A stretch of DNA of 64,000 nt from Actinobacillus indolicus (GCF_004519515.1 NZ_CP038145.1:950001-1014000); one strand, 5' to 3'. Shown: positions 45,026 to 53,692, counted from the first letter of the stretch. The notes: generated by a model from the sequence alone, not told the origin. Numbers and translations are program-made.

Positions 45026-46264
45026 ATGAAAAAATCTTTTTTATTACTTCCATTAGCAGCGCTTGTGTTGACTGCTTGTGGCTCTAATACTCCAGCACCT
45101 GTTGTTAATGCGGATGGTGCAGACCTTTCACCTGGTGTAATGCAGCCAGTTTCAGGTACAGGTGCAACAGACACTAGCTATGGTTGGCAAACTGATGTCC
45201 AAAGCACATCCATGCCAACAACGATGACCACCCCAACTTATACACCACCTACACCACAGCCTGTGTATCAAGCACCGCAACCTGTTGCGCAACCTAAGCC
45301 TACGCCCGTAGAAAAACCAAAAGCAACAACTACCAAAACAACGAAAAAACAAGTTCCTCAAGATTTCACCATTCCGCGTGATGAGAACAATGCGCCAATT
45401 TATAGCCAAATCGACAAAGGTTTCTATAACGGAGACACCTATACCGTACGCAAAGGCGATACCATGTTCTTAATTGCTTACATTGCGGGTAAAGATGTCA
45501 AAGAAGTGGCTGCATTAAACAATATGAGCGAGCCTTATCAACTGCGTGTAGGACAAACCTTAAAACTGGGTAATAGCCAACCGGTCGCAACAGAAACTCA
45601 AACCGCAAAAGCAGCACCACAACCTGCGCCAAAACCTGTTCAAGTTGAGCCTGTAGTTACTTACACACAAGCACCAAATGGTACGGCTTATGGTTCTGAT
45701 GGCACTATTACGGGCCCAGTTAAAGCAGGCGCAGGCGATGCAACAGCACCTGTCACTCGCCCAGTCGTCACAGCAACAGCCGGAACAGCGGTTACCGCAA
45801 CAGCAGGAACTGCGACACCACGTGTAACAGCAACGACGGCAACCAGCCCGAGTGCACCAAGCTATAACACCACCCCAGCACCAGCTGTTTCATCAATCAA
45901 ATGGCAATGGCCAACACAAGGTCGTGTAATTTCAGGTTTCTCATCATCTGAAGGCGGTAACAAAGGTTTAGATATTGCGGGAACAAAAGGTCAAGCCGTT
46001 AAAGCAGCGGCGGCAGGTCGCGTAGTTTACGCTGGCAACGCACTACAAGGTTACGGTAACTTAATCATCATTAAACATAACGATGACTTCTTAAGTGCTT
46101 ATGCACACAACGATAGCATCAAAGTGGAAGAGCAAGATAATGTCAAAGCAGGTGAAACCATTGCAACTTTAGGTAGCACTGGTACAAACAGCAACAAACT
46201 TCACTTTGAAATTCGTTATCAAGGTAAGTCTGTTGACCCTGCTCGTTATTTACCAAGACAGTAA
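45026..46264 (+). CDS. nlpD: Murein hydrolase activator NlpD-like lipoprotein
   Basis: 412 residues: lipobox signal peptide (ALVLTAC), a long Pro/Thr/Ala-rich linker with repeats (TATAGTAVTATAGTATP), one LysM (YTVRKGDTMFLIAYIAGKDV), and a C-terminal M23/LytM domain ending YLPRQ. As in E. coli NlpD the LytM metal site is degenerate: GGNKGLDIAG has Asn in place of the catalytic His, so it should activate an amidase rather than cut. Order surE-nlpD is conserved. Confidence 0.92.
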   Translation: MKKSFLLLPLAALVLTACGSNTPAPVVNADGADLSPGVMQPVSGTGATDTSYGWQTDVQSTSMPTTMTTPTYTPPTPQPVYQAPQPVAQPKPTPVEKPKATTTKTTKKQVPQDFTIPRDENNAPIYSQIDKGFYNGDTYTVRKGDTMFLIAYIAGKDVKEVAALNNMSEPYQLRVGQTLKLGNSQPVATETQTAKAAPQPAPKPVQVEPVVTYTQAPNGTAYGSDGTITGPVKAGAGDATAPVTRPVVTATAGTAVTATAGTATPRVTATTATSPSAPSYNTTPAPAVSSIKWQWPTQGRVISGFSSSEGGNKGLDIAGTKGQAVKAAAAGRVVYAGNALQGYGNLIIIKHNDDFLSAYAHNDSIKVEEQDNVKAGETIATLGSTGTNSNKLHFEIRYQGKSVDPARYLPRQ

Positions 46265-46267
46265 GAA

Positions 46268-46636
46268 ATGTTAAAGCCATTTATGACCTTAAGTTTAACG
46301 GCTGCATTAATGGCTTGTTCGCCAACATCGAGCGAACGAGCTATTGGCGGAACAACAGATAAACACGGCTGTTTACCTTCAGCGGGGCAAAGTTATTCTT
46401 ATTTGAAGCAACAATGTGTGCAACCATTTAACGTAGCAGACATTACCCTAGAAGAGCCAGCCAATGCCACATTAGCCGTTTATGTGATCTTATCTGACGA
46501 TAAAGCACAGGCAGAAGTCTTTGCGGCAGATCTTCCCGAGAAGACAATCCTGAATGTCGTAAAAGGTGGCTACGTATCTCCAGATAAAAAAGTCCGCTTA
46601 CGTAAAACCGAAACGGCTTGGAAAATCACGAAGTAA
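46268..46636 (+). CDS. Small putative lipoprotein
   Basis: 122 residues with a lipoprotein signal (MLKPFMTLSLTAALMAC, Cys at 17) and a mature part of unknown fold holding Cys residues (GCLPSAG, QQCVQPF). I do not recognise the family. Starts 3 bp after nlpD with a weak ribosome site, so probably coupled to it. Ends before a USS hairpin near 46635-46685. Confidence 0.75.
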   Translation: MLKPFMTLSLTAALMACSPTSSERAIGGTTDKHGCLPSAGQSYSYLKQQCVQPFNVADITLEEPANATLAVYVILSDDKAQAEVFAADLPEKTILNVVKGGYVSPDKKVRLRKTETAWKITK

Positions 46637-46699
46637 TTTTGCAAAAAATTCAATAAATCTGACCGCTTGTCACAAGCGGTCTTTTTACAAGGAGAAATA

Positions 46700-47260
46700 A
46701 TGACAACACGTTGTAGCTGGGCTGGTGACAGCGAAATCTATGTGAATTACCACGATAATGAATGGGGCAAACCTGAATATAACAGCCAGAAGCTATTTGA
46801 AAAAATCTGCCTTGAAGGGCAACAAGCTGGGCTATATTGGATCACTGTACTCAAAAAGCGAGAAGCCTATCGTGAAGCCTTTTATCATTTCGATCCTGTA
46901 AAAATTGCCAAAATGACGGAAGCCGATCTTGATCAGCTTATGCAAAATGCAGGTTTGATCCGCCATCGAGCAAAGCTGGAAGCGATTGTTAAAAATGCGA
47001 AAGCCTATCTCGCCATGCAAGCCAACGGCGAAGACTTTAGCCAATTTATCTGGTCTTTCGTGAACAACCAACCACAAATCAACGATGTTCCCACATTAAG
47101 TGCAGTTCCAGCCAAAACGAACGTTTCAACTGCGATGTCTAAGGCATTGAAAAAGAAAGGTTTTGTTTTTGTGGGGGAAACCACTTGCTATGCCTTTATG
47201 CAATCCATGGGGCTTGTTGATGATCATTTAAATAGCTGTTTTTGTAAAACAAATTTGTAA
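46700..47260 (+). CDS. tag: DNA-3-methyladenine glycosylase I
   Basis: Excises 3-methyladenine from alkylated DNA. 186 residues; TRCSWAGDSEIYVNYHDNEWG, and the conserved C-terminal Cys/His zinc site (DDHLNSCFC) mark the Tag family. ATG 46700 with AAGGAG upstream. Followed after 7 bp by the phosphopantetheinyl transferase gene. Confidence 0.95.
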   Translation: MTTRCSWAGDSEIYVNYHDNEWGKPEYNSQKLFEKICLEGQQAGLYWITVLKKREAYREAFYHFDPVKIAKMTEADLDQLMQNAGLIRHRAKLEAIVKNAKAYLAMQANGEDFSQFIWSFVNNQPQINDVPTLSAVPAKTNVSTAMSKALKKKGFVFVGETTCYAFMQSMGLVDDHLNSCFCKTNL

Positions 47261-47267
47261 AAAAATC

Positions 47268-48005
47268 ATGGAAACTGACCGCTTGCACATTATTTTTGCT
47301 CATCATGATGAAGATATTCCTGATATATTTTTAGATTATGCTAAACCTAAAAATATATTAGAGCAAACATTATCTGAACGGCAAATTAAAAAATGGAAAA
47401 GTCGCCGTATGGCTTATTTTCTATTAAATCAACTTTTTGAAAAATTTAATTTAGATAAAGATTTATTAAATCAAATTGAAAGAACAGCAAGTGGCAGACC
47501 TTTTATTTCCCATCCCTATATTGATTTTAATATTAGCCATTCTGGTGATTGGGTCGCGATTATTTTTTCATATCACAAACCATTAAACGCGGTGGGGATT
47601 GATATTGAACATCCGCAAAAAATCAGACGATTTCATGATTTACTGCATTATTATGCAAGTGAGCAAGAGATTACTGAAATTCTCAATCCTAACATTTTAC
47701 CTGAGTTAACTTCACTGGATGCTCGCTTCTACCTGAGCTGGTGCTTACGTGAAGCGGTGCTTAAATCACAGGGTATGGGTATTGTTAAGCTTAAAGAAGT
47801 GACTCACTCCTTAAGTAAGCAAACACTGACCACGGCATATAGCCCAAGTGGAAAGTTACATTTTTATTATCAACTCCCGTTTTATTTAGCTTACTTCTTT
47901 GAGCAATCGCAATCTGTGTTATCATTGCCGACACTTCAACAATGGCATAATAATCAATTTATTCCCTTAACGGATATTCAACCTATTATTTATCAAGTAA
48001 ATTAA
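47268..48005 (+). CDS. 4'-phosphopantetheinyl transferase (Sfp/HetI-type)
   Basis: Transfers phosphopantetheine from CoA to carrier proteins. 245 residues, Sfp-length rather than the short AcpS type; motifs are FNISHSGDWVAI, VGIDIEH (metal-binding Asp), and SWCLREAVLKSQGMG (catalytic Glu and Lys). A USS core lies inside the N-terminal codons (TGACCGCTTG, coding D-R-L). Its partner carrier protein is not in this window. Overlap-free operon with tag, psiE and nudF. Confidence 0.88.
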   Translation: METDRLHIIFAHHDEDIPDIFLDYAKPKNILEQTLSERQIKKWKSRRMAYFLLNQLFEKFNLDKDLLNQIERTASGRPFISHPYIDFNISHSGDWVAIIFSYHKPLNAVGIDIEHPQKIRRFHDLLHYYASEQEITEILNPNILPELTSLDARFYLSWCLREAVLKSQGMGIVKLKEVTHSLSKQTLTTAYSPSGKLHFYYQLPFYLAYFFEQSQSVLSLPTLQQWHNNQFIPLTDIQPIIYQVN

Positions 48006-48013
48006 GGAATACC

Positions 48014-48445
48014 ATGTCAAACACCCATTTAAATACTAATTTAGAAAGCAAACATTCTCGGTTTGGAAAATTAATTTCAGAAGGATTTCAATGGATTTTA
48101 AATATTTCTTTATTAGCCATTGGTTCTATTCTTGCTTATTCCCTTTTCTATGAAGCTTATACATTAATTGATTTATTTTTTAATCACAGTGATAAATTTC
48201 AAATTGTAGAAAAAATTGTGATTTTCTTTTTATATTTTGAATTTTTAGCCTTGATTGTTCAATATTTCAAATATAACTATCATTTCCCATTACGCTATTT
48301 TTTATATATCGGTATTACGGCTATGGTACGTTTAATTATTGTGGATCACTCAAATGCAATGCATACGCTACTTTTTGCCCTTGCCATTTTAGTGATGGTT
48401 GTCGCACTCTATGTCGTTCATACCGACCGTTTACGTAAGAGCTAA
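48014..48445 (+). CDS. psiE: PsiE-family inner-membrane protein
   Basis: 143 residues with four transmembrane helices, matching the phosphate-starvation-inducible PsiE family (segment VEKIVIFFLYFEFLALIVQYF, then HFPLRYFLYIGITAMVRLII). Function unknown. Starts 8 bp after the transferase gene. Confidence 0.85.
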   Translation: MSNTHLNTNLESKHSRFGKLISEGFQWILNISLLAIGSILAYSLFYEAYTLIDLFFNHSDKFQIVEKIVIFFLYFEFLALIVQYFKYNYHFPLRYFLYIGITAMVRLIIVDHSNAMHTLLFALAILVMVVALYVVHTDRLRKS

Positions 48446-48455
48446 GGAGAGAGTC

Positions 48456-49070
48456 ATGACTCAAATTCATCAATTTCAACAAAAAGATTTAGAGATTTTA
48501 AAAGAAGAAGTGGTTTATCAAGGCCATTTCACCATGAAAAAAATGTATTTCCGCCACAAGTTATTTAATGGTGGAGTAAGCGGTGAAATTGTGCGTGAAT
48601 TAATGATTAAAGGCTCGGCAGCCGCATTAATTGCCTATGATCCTGTCAAAGACGCCGTAGTGTTAGTCGAACAAGTCCGCATTGGTGCTTACGATCCAAC
48701 GAGCAATCAATCCCCTTGGTTAGTGGAACTGATTGCTGGAATGGTAGATGAAGGGGAAACGCCAGAAAATGTCGCTATCCGTGAAAGCTACGAAGAAGCA
48801 GGTCTAACCGTCAGCAATGTGGAACACGCCTTAAGCATTTGGGACAGCCCAGGCGGAGCAGTTGAGCGTTTACATCTCTTTTTAGGCTTAGTCGATAGCA
48901 CTCAAGTCGGCGGTGTTTACGGCTTGGAAGAAGAAGGCGAAGATATTCTCGTCCACGTTGTGAGCCGTGAGCAAGCGTACCAATGGGTCGTTGAAGGTAA
49001 AATTGATAATGTGATTGCCGTTGTGGGCTTACAGTGGTTGCAGTTGAATTATCAAAAATATCAGAAATAA
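48456..49070 (+). CDS. nudF: ADP-ribose pyrophosphatase (Nudix)
   Basis: Hydrolyses ADP-ribose to AMP and ribose-5-phosphate. 204 residues with a complete Nudix box (GMVDEG-E, then RESYEEAGL) in the middle and the preceding WLVELIAG typical of the ADP-ribose group. ATG 48456 with AAGGAG upstream; a frame starting upstream overlaps psiE. Ends 7 bp before a perfect 52-bp USS palindrome. Confidence 0.92.
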   Translation: MTQIHQFQQKDLEILKEEVVYQGHFTMKKMYFRHKLFNGGVSGEIVRELMIKGSAAALIAYDPVKDAVVLVEQVRIGAYDPTSNQSPWLVELIAGMVDEGETPENVAIRESYEEAGLTVSNVEHALSIWDSPGGAVERLHLFLGLVDSTQVGGVYGLEEEGEDILVHVVSREQAYQWVVEGKIDNVIAVVGLQWLQLNYQKYQK

Positions 49071-49077
49071 TCATACA

Positions 49078-49129
49078 AGCGGTGAGATCCAGTGAAAAAT
49101 TTGCAAATTTTTCACTGGATCTCACCGCT
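49078..49129. terminator. Perfect 52-bp USS palindrome, bidirectional terminator
   Basis: Two 26-bp arms, exactly complementary with no spacer, meet at TTTGCAAA (49100-49107). Each arm starts with AGCGGTGAGATCC, the inner part of a USS core. It lies between convergent nudF and the cation-efflux gene; runs of T follow on the plus strand (TTTTC). Confidence 0.85.
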
Positions 49130-49135
49130 ATTTTC

Positions 49136-49747
49136 TTATCCTTTCAATTCCATTAATGCCTTAGCAATAATCTCTCTCGCACCTTGCAGAGCTAATAAAG
49201 CCAAAACGAAAGCAACGATCAAATCGGGATATTTCGACTGGGTAAAATAGACCGCAATCCCCGCCAAAATGACCGCTATATTCCCTATCGCATCATTGCG
49301 GGAGCAGATCCAAACACTCTTCATATTGCTATCGCCATCACGAAAATGATAAAGCACCCACAAGGCTGTTAGGTTTGCGAATAAGGCAAGCACACCGACT
49401 ACACTCATTTCACTATGGTTTGGCAGTTCGCCATAAGCCCAACGATAGAGGGTTGTGATTAAAATAAATAGTCCAAATCCGCCCATGGTTGCTCCTTTTA
49501 ATAAAGAGGCTTTGGCACGATAACTTAACGCCATGGGCAACACGATCAAGCTAATCACATAATTGGCGCTGTCGCCAAAAAAATCTAAGCTATCCGAAAG
49601 TAAAGAAACAGAACCCGATTTTACGCCCATCACGATTTCAATGAAAAACAGAGTGATATTTAATCCAAGGGCAATCCATAATGCTTTGCGATATTTCGGG
49701 GAAAGGTGTGTACTGTGTGAAGTACAGCAAGAAGTCGTACAAGCCAT
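49136..49747 (-). CDS. Cation efflux (CDF/CzcD-like) protein
   Basis: 203 residues with about six transmembrane helices: ALWIALGLNITLFFIEIVMG, the metal-site segment LLSDSLDFFGDSANYVISL, and MKSVWICSRNDAIGNIAVIL. The N-terminus is Cys/His-rich (ACTTSCCTSHSTH), a metal-binding extension. It lacks the usual C-terminal cytoplasmic domain, so it is short for the family. Divergent from a MerR-type gene whose 19-bp-spaced operator overlaps its promoter. Confidence 0.85.
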   Translation of the reverse strand: MACTTSCCTSHSTHLSPKYRKALWIALGLNITLFFIEIVMGVKSGSVSLLSDSLDFFGDSANYVISLIVLPMALSYRAKASLLKGATMGGFGLFILITTLYRWAYGELPNHSEMSVVGVLALFANLTALWVLYHFRDGDSNMKSVWICSRNDAIGNIAVILAGIAVYFTQSKYPDLIVAFVLALLALQGAREIIAKALMELKG

Positions 49748-49782
49748 AGTCTCTCCGTGTGTTTTAGTTTAACTTGGCGTAA

Positions 49783-49813
49783 ACTATAAACTCCGTAGCA
49801 ATTACAGGGTCAA
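49783..49813 (-). promoter_or_regulatory. MerR-type promoter/operator of the cation-efflux gene
   Basis: Minus-strand -35 TTGACC (49808-49813) and -10 TATAGT (49783-49788) are 19 bp apart, the overlong spacer that MerR activators untwist, with an imperfect dyad ACCCTGTAA/TTACGGAGT-like within it. It resembles known CadR/PbrR promoters. The -35 lies 7 bp from the merR-type ATG. Confidence 0.82.
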
Positions 49814-49819
49814 GCATCC

Positions 49820-50221
49820 ATGGCAAAATTTTTTAAAATCCGTGAATTAAGCCGAGAAAGTGGCGTGAATTTGGAAACCATTCGTTACTATGAAAAACTG
49901 GGGCTAATTGATACTGCAACAAGGCAACCAAACGGCTATCGCTTGTTTAGTGAAAAACAGCTCAACCAGCTCCATTTTATTAAAAGTTGTCGAATGATCG
50001 GCTTTCGCTTAGAGGAAATTAAGCAACTAATTATGTTGCAAACTAATCCACATAATCGTTGCGAACTGGTGGATAAATTAACGAAACAGCGTTTAATCCA
50101 AATTGAGCATCAAATCGATCAGCTCAATCAAATTAAAGCATTGCTTGAGCCATTAATTGACTGTCAGGCGGAAGACATTGACCATTGCCAAATTATTCAA
50201 GGGATTAAAGCGTTAGATTAG
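49820..50221 (+). CDS. MerR-family metal-responsive regulator (CadR/PbrR-like)
   Basis: 133 residues: helix-turn-helix FKIRELSRESGVNLETIRYY, the QPNGYRLFSEKQLNQLHFIK wing, then a long dimerisation helix. Cysteines at about residue 77 (HNRCELV), and in the C-terminal segment DCQAEDIDHCQII, are the probable metal site, as in CadR/PbrR. It should activate the divergent efflux gene on metal exposure. The operator described at 49783 supports this. Confidence 0.9.
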   Translation: MAKFFKIRELSRESGVNLETIRYYEKLGLIDTATRQPNGYRLFSEKQLNQLHFIKSCRMIGFRLEEIKQLIMLQTNPHNRCELVDKLTKQRLIQIEHQIDQLNQIKALLEPLIDCQAEDIDHCQIIQGIKALD

Positions 50222-50247
50222 AAAGCGGTGAGATCCGCTTAAAAATT

Positions 50248-50445
50248 TACAATGAGAACGACAAACGCAGTAAGTTGATTGCTTTAAGTGCAAGCGGTAA
50301 AATCTTTATCGACCCGATTATCGCTCAGCTAACCGAAGCAGAATTGCAAGTAAGCCAGCAGTTTGGTATGGAAAAATTTGAGCTATTGCTTGATGATACC
50401 GAAATGGTATTAAATCAACTTGCTACACAGTTAAACACGATTTAG
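50248..50445 (+). pseudogene. MarR-family regulator remnant (C-terminal part)
   Basis: An open stretch of 65 codons plus stop with no start codon begins YNENDKRSKLIALSASGKIF, the wing and C-terminal helices of a MarR-type regulator (the NDKRSK(L)I(A)L motif is characteristic), and ends LNQLATQLNTI. The DNA-binding half is missing; upstream DNA is intergenic with a USS fragment. A 5'-truncated relic. Confidence 0.78.
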
Positions 50446-50455
50446 GATAAACAAT

Positions 50456-50539
50456 AATGATGACAACCAAGGGGCATTCCATTTCTATGAACGCTTGGGG
50501 CTTGAACCGTTAAAAACCTTGATGGAACAGAAACTTTAA
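50456..50539 (+). pseudogene. GNAT acetyltransferase remnant (C-terminal tail)
   Basis: A frame of 27 codons reads NDDNQGAFHFYERLGLEPLKT and ends LMEQKL, the last beta-strand/helix unit of a GNAT acetyltransferase. No start or acetyl-CoA loop is present. It lies 10 bp after the MarR remnant, as if a small MarR-GNAT operon has lost most of both genes. From 50540 to 50612 I see only a USS hairpin. Confidence 0.65.
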
Positions 50540-50612
50540 GGGAAAAAGCGGTGGGAGTTGAATGAAATTTTGTATTTGCAAAATTTTTACCGACCCCCAC
50601 CGCTTGTCTATC

Positions 50613-51428
50613 TTATTGATTCGATCTGGAAAAAGTTGCTGCTTCTACGATTAACTCATCACTTGGACGAATCCCTGTATAAAGCACAAACTGCTCAACT
50701 GCTTGTAGCGTCATCACTTCTGCACCAGAAATCACTTGCTTGCCTTGAGCTTTCGCATACTGAATCAAAGGTGTTTCCGCTGGCATTGCCACCACATCAA
50801 AAGCCGTTTGAGCCTGTTGAATCATCATTTCGGGGAAGGCTAAGTCAAACTCTTCTTTTCCGCCCTTCATACCAATCGGAGTGACATTGACTAAAATGTC
50901 CGCCTGTTGATTTTCAAGGCTATTGATATATTGATAACCGTAAAGCTCAGCGAGATATTTTCCTGTTTCTTGATTACGAGCATAGACTTTCAAATTGGTA
51001 AAACCTGAATGTTTAAATGCCGCAACAACCGCTTTTGCCATACCGCCACTGCCTTGCACAATCACACAAGCGGTTGGATCGAGCTGATATTTTGCAATTA
51101 ATTTCTCAATCGCAATATAGTCGGTGTTATAGGCTTTCAAATAGCCATTGGTATTGACAATCGTATTGACCGATTCAATCGCTTTTGCAGATGCATCAAT
51201 TTCATCTAAAAACGGCATACAGGCTTCCTTAAACGGCATAGACACCGCACAGCCCCGAATACCTAAGGCTCTCACGCCTTTGACTGCGTGTTCAATATCT
51301 TTGGTGGTAAATGCTTTATAAACGAAGTTTAAATCGAGCTTTTGATAAAGATAGTTATGGAAATAAGTGCCAGTGTTGCCTGGTCTGCCCGATAGGGACA
51401 TACAAAGTTGAGTATCTTTATTGATCAT
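50613..51428 (-). CDS. Shikimate 5-dehydrogenase-like protein
   Basis: 271 residues. N-terminal substrate half (SLSGRPGNTGTYFHNYLYQK, then the key-residue region CAVSMPFKEAC) and a Rossmann half (VIVQGSGGMAKAVVAAFKHSG). This matches the shikimate dehydrogenase-like group (as in H. influenzae HI0607) rather than AroE itself; those enzymes bind shikimate weakly and their true substrate is unsettled. ATG start. Next to degenerate DNA on one side and the rplS terminator on the other. Confidence 0.85.
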   Translation of the reverse strand: MINKDTQLCMSLSGRPGNTGTYFHNYLYQKLDLNFVYKAFTTKDIEHAVKGVRALGIRGCAVSMPFKEACMPFLDEIDASAKAIESVNTIVNTNGYLKAYNTDYIAIEKLIAKYQLDPTACVIVQGSGGMAKAVVAAFKHSGFTNLKVYARNQETGKYLAELYGYQYINSLENQQADILVNVTPIGMKGGKEEFDLAFPEMMIQQAQTAFDVVAMPAETPLIQYAKAQGKQVISGAEVMTLQAVEQFVLYTGIRPSDELIVEAATFSRSNQ

Positions 51429-51506
51429 AAATTTGCCTTATTGAATAGAATAAGTGCCATTATGCTGTTTTAGATGTAAAACAACAAGGAAGTCGATCAA
51501 AAAACA

Positions 51507-51532
51507 AAAGCCTTGGGTTTCCCCAAGGCTTT
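51507..51532 (-). terminator. Terminator of the rpsP-rimM-trmD-rplS operon
   Basis: An 11-bp stem (AAAGCCTTGGG with CCCAAGGCTTT), loop TTTC, followed on the minus strand by TTGTTTTTTG. 28 bp past the rplS stop. Confidence 0.85.
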
Positions 51533-51559
51533 CTTTTTGCATTAACGCATAAGCGAAAA

Positions 51560-51910
51560 TTATTCGCCAAGACGCTCTTTGATACGTGCAGATTTACCTG
51601 AACGCTCACGTAAGTAGTAAAGTTTAGCTTTACGTACCGCACCTTTACGTTTAACAGCAATGCTGTCAATCGCTGGTGAGTGAGTTTGGAATACACGCTC
51701 AACGCCTACGCCGTTTGAAATTTTGCGTAAGGTGAATGCAGAATGCAAGCCACGGTTACGAATTGCAATAACCACGCCTTCGAACGCTTGCAAACGTTTT
51801 TTACTACCTTCTACTACCCATACCTTAACTTCTAATGTGTCACCTGGACGGAAGCTAGGTACGTTTTGTTTTAACTGTTCTTGTTCGATTTGTTTGATGA
51901 TGTTACTCAT
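51560..51910 (-). CDS. rplS: Ribosomal protein L19
   Basis: 116 residues, usual length; [20 protein letters not shown] and the [20 protein letters not shown] segment are typical. L19 sits at the 30S-50S interface. Last gene of rpsP-rimM-trmD-rplS. Confidence 0.97.
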   Translation of the reverse strand: MSNIIKQIEQEQLKQNVPSFRPGDTLEVKVWVVEGSKKRLQAFEGVVIAIRNRGLHSAFTLRKISNGVGVERVFQTHSPAIDSIAVKRKGAVRKAKLYYLRERSGKSARIKERLGE

Positions 51911-51923
51911 TTTAATAAACCTT

Positions 51924-52691
51924 CTATGTCCTAGAATTAACTGATTTGTGTCGTTTCTTTATGTTATTCAACAACACGCGTTGTTCGTCAGTCAGAGCTA
52001 GGCTATCCAATAGCTCAGGGCGTCTTAACCACGTTCGTTCTAGCGACTGTTCTAATCGCCATTTGCGAATTTGCTCGTGGTGACCCGACATCAGCACTTG
52101 CGGTACAGGTAAGCCATCTAATACTTCAGGGCGAGTATAATGCGGACAATCCAATAAACCTTCTGCGAAAGAGTCTTCCAACGCTGAAGCCTGTTTGCCT
52201 AATACCCCAGGGATAAACCGTGCAACAGCGTCAATTAACGTCATTGCAGGAAGTTCCCCCCCAGTGAGAACGTAATCACCAATTGACCATTCTTCATCAA
52301 TTTCAGTTTGGATCAATCGCTCGTCAATGCCTTCATAACGCCCACAAACCAAAATCAATTTTTGATTTGTTGCCAGCGTTTGTACACCAGCTTGATCGAG
52401 TTTACGTCCTTGCGGTGAGAGATAAATCACTTTAGCTTCTACACCGTCTTCCTTACAAGCGGTTGCTTTTGCTTCACGAATTGCATCACGAAGCGGTTGC
52501 ACCATCATCAACATACCCGGCCCACCACCATAAGGGCGGTCGTCCACCGTTTTATGTTTGTCGTGTGTGAAATCTCGGGGATTCCAACACTGTACTTGTA
52601 AGAGATTTTGTTTTACTGCTCTACCTGTTACCCCAAAATCAGTAATTGCTTTAAACATTTCGGGGAAAAGGGAAATAATACCAATCCACAT
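51924..52691 (-). CDS. trmD: tRNA (guanine-N1)-methyltransferase
   Basis: Methylates G37 of tRNAs, preventing frameshifting. 255 residues with the trefoil-knot core ([31 protein letters not shown], and [14 protein letters not shown]). 14 bp before rplS begins. ATG start. Confidence 0.97.
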   Translation of the reverse strand: MWIGIISLFPEMFKAITDFGVTGRAVKQNLLQVQCWNPRDFTHDKHKTVDDRPYGGGPGMLMMVQPLRDAIREAKATACKEDGVEAKVIYLSPQGRKLDQAGVQTLATNQKLILVCGRYEGIDERLIQTEIDEEWSIGDYVLTGGELPAMTLIDAVARFIPGVLGKQASALEDSFAEGLLDCPHYTRPEVLDGLPVPQVLMSGHHEQIRKWRLEQSLERTWLRRPELLDSLALTDEQRVLLNNIKKRHKSVNSRT

Positions 52692-52739
52692 ATTTTGACC
52701 TACGAAATGCGACTGCTAAAGCTCACTGCATACCTGAGG

Positions 52740-53267
52740 TTAGAAACCAGCGTCCCAATCCACTGTAATTGTTTTAGTGGCGAGATCTACTCTTTTAACT
52801 ACTTGTTCATATAAGAACGGGATTAAACGTTCTTGCTTACCGAAAGCATCTTTACTGCCAGCTTTTACCACCAACACATCATTTGAACCTGTTTCCATCA
52901 TTTCGGTCACAGTTCCCATTGCATAACCTTCAAGGTTTACCACTTGGCAACCGATCAAATCGTGCCAATAATAATCCCCTTCTTCCAATTCTGGAAACAC
53001 GGCTAAATCCACACCAATCTCGGCGTTGGTTAATAGCTGTGCGGTTTCACGGTCTTCTGTGCCTTTTAATTTCACAATCAAATCATTGTTGTGATAACGC
53101 CAACTTTCGAGTTCAATTTGTTGCCATTGCCCTTTAATTTTTAAGAACCACGGCTGATAATCGAAAATACTTTCAGGATATTCTGTCGATGAATAAAGGC
53201 GTAGCCAGCCACGGATACCATAGGTTGAACCTAATTTTCCGACAACTTCAATTTTTTGCTCGCTCAT
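52740..53267 (-). CDS. rimM: Ribosome maturation factor RimM
   Basis: Assists assembly of the 30S head. 175 residues; opening [20 protein letters not shown] and the PRC-barrel C-terminus with [16 protein letters not shown] start at ATG 53267 (MSEQK); the GTG 6 bp earlier overlaps the AGGTG ribosome site. Confidence 0.95.
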   Translation of the reverse strand: MSEQKIEVVGKLGSTYGIRGWLRLYSSTEYPESIFDYQPWFLKIKGQWQQIELESWRYHNNDLIVKLKGTEDRETAQLLTNAEIGVDLAVFPELEEGDYYWHDLIGCQVVNLEGYAMGTVTEMMETGSNDVLVVKAGSKDAFGKQERLIPFLYEQVVKRVDLATKTITVDWDAGF

Positions 53268-53294
53268 ATTCACCTACTTATTTAATTTGTGGAA

Positions 53295-53543
53295 TTAAGC
53301 TGCTTGACGCGCTTCTTTCACTAATACTGCAACACGATCAGAAAGTGATGCACCTTTAGCAACCCAAGCATCTACTTTAGCAACGTCTAAACGTAAACGT
53401 TCTGCGTTACCAGTTGCGATAGGGTTGAAGAAACCGATACGCTCGATGAAACGACCGTCGCGTGGGCTACGGCTGTCAGCGACAACGATTTGATAGAATG
53501 GGCGTTTTTTAGCTCCGCCACGAGATAAACGAATGGTTACCAT
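53295..53543 (-). CDS. rpsP: Ribosomal protein S16
   Basis: 82 residues, usual length; [20 protein letters not shown] and the [19 protein letters not shown] segments are diagnostic. First gene of the operon; its leader carries a terminator-like hairpin. Confidence 0.98.
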   Translation of the reverse strand: MVTIRLSRGGAKKRPFYQIVVADSRSPRDGRFIERIGFFNPIATGNAERLRLDVAKVDAWVAKGASLSDRVAVLVKEARQAA

Positions 53544-53569
53544 AACCGTCCTCTAAAAGTTTAATGATA

Positions 53570-53602
53570 GTAAAAAAGAAAACCCTCGTTCGAGGTGAGG
53601 GT
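53570..53602 (-). promoter_or_regulatory. Terminator-like hairpin in the rpsP leader
   Basis: On the minus strand ACCCTC and GAGGGT (53582-53602) pair across a 9-nt loop and are followed by TTTTCTTTTTT, 27 bp before the rpsP ATG and 38 bp after the promoter -10. It has attenuator geometry and could tune the operon. Confidence 0.6.
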
Positions 53603-53639
53603 GCGAAACTTGTTCAAAAAAGAGAGAACAAGCGGTCGG

Positions 53640-53667
53640 ATTATACGGATTTTTTGCAAAAAGGCAA
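53640..53667 (-). promoter_or_regulatory. Promoter of the rpsP operon
   Basis: -35 TTGCCT (53662-53667), 16-bp spacer, perfect -10 TATAAT (53640-53645) on the minus strand. A USS core (ACAAGCGGT at 53629-53637) lies in the initially transcribed region. Confidence 0.8.
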
Positions 53668-53692
53668 GGAAAACTCCTTCTCACATACAAAA

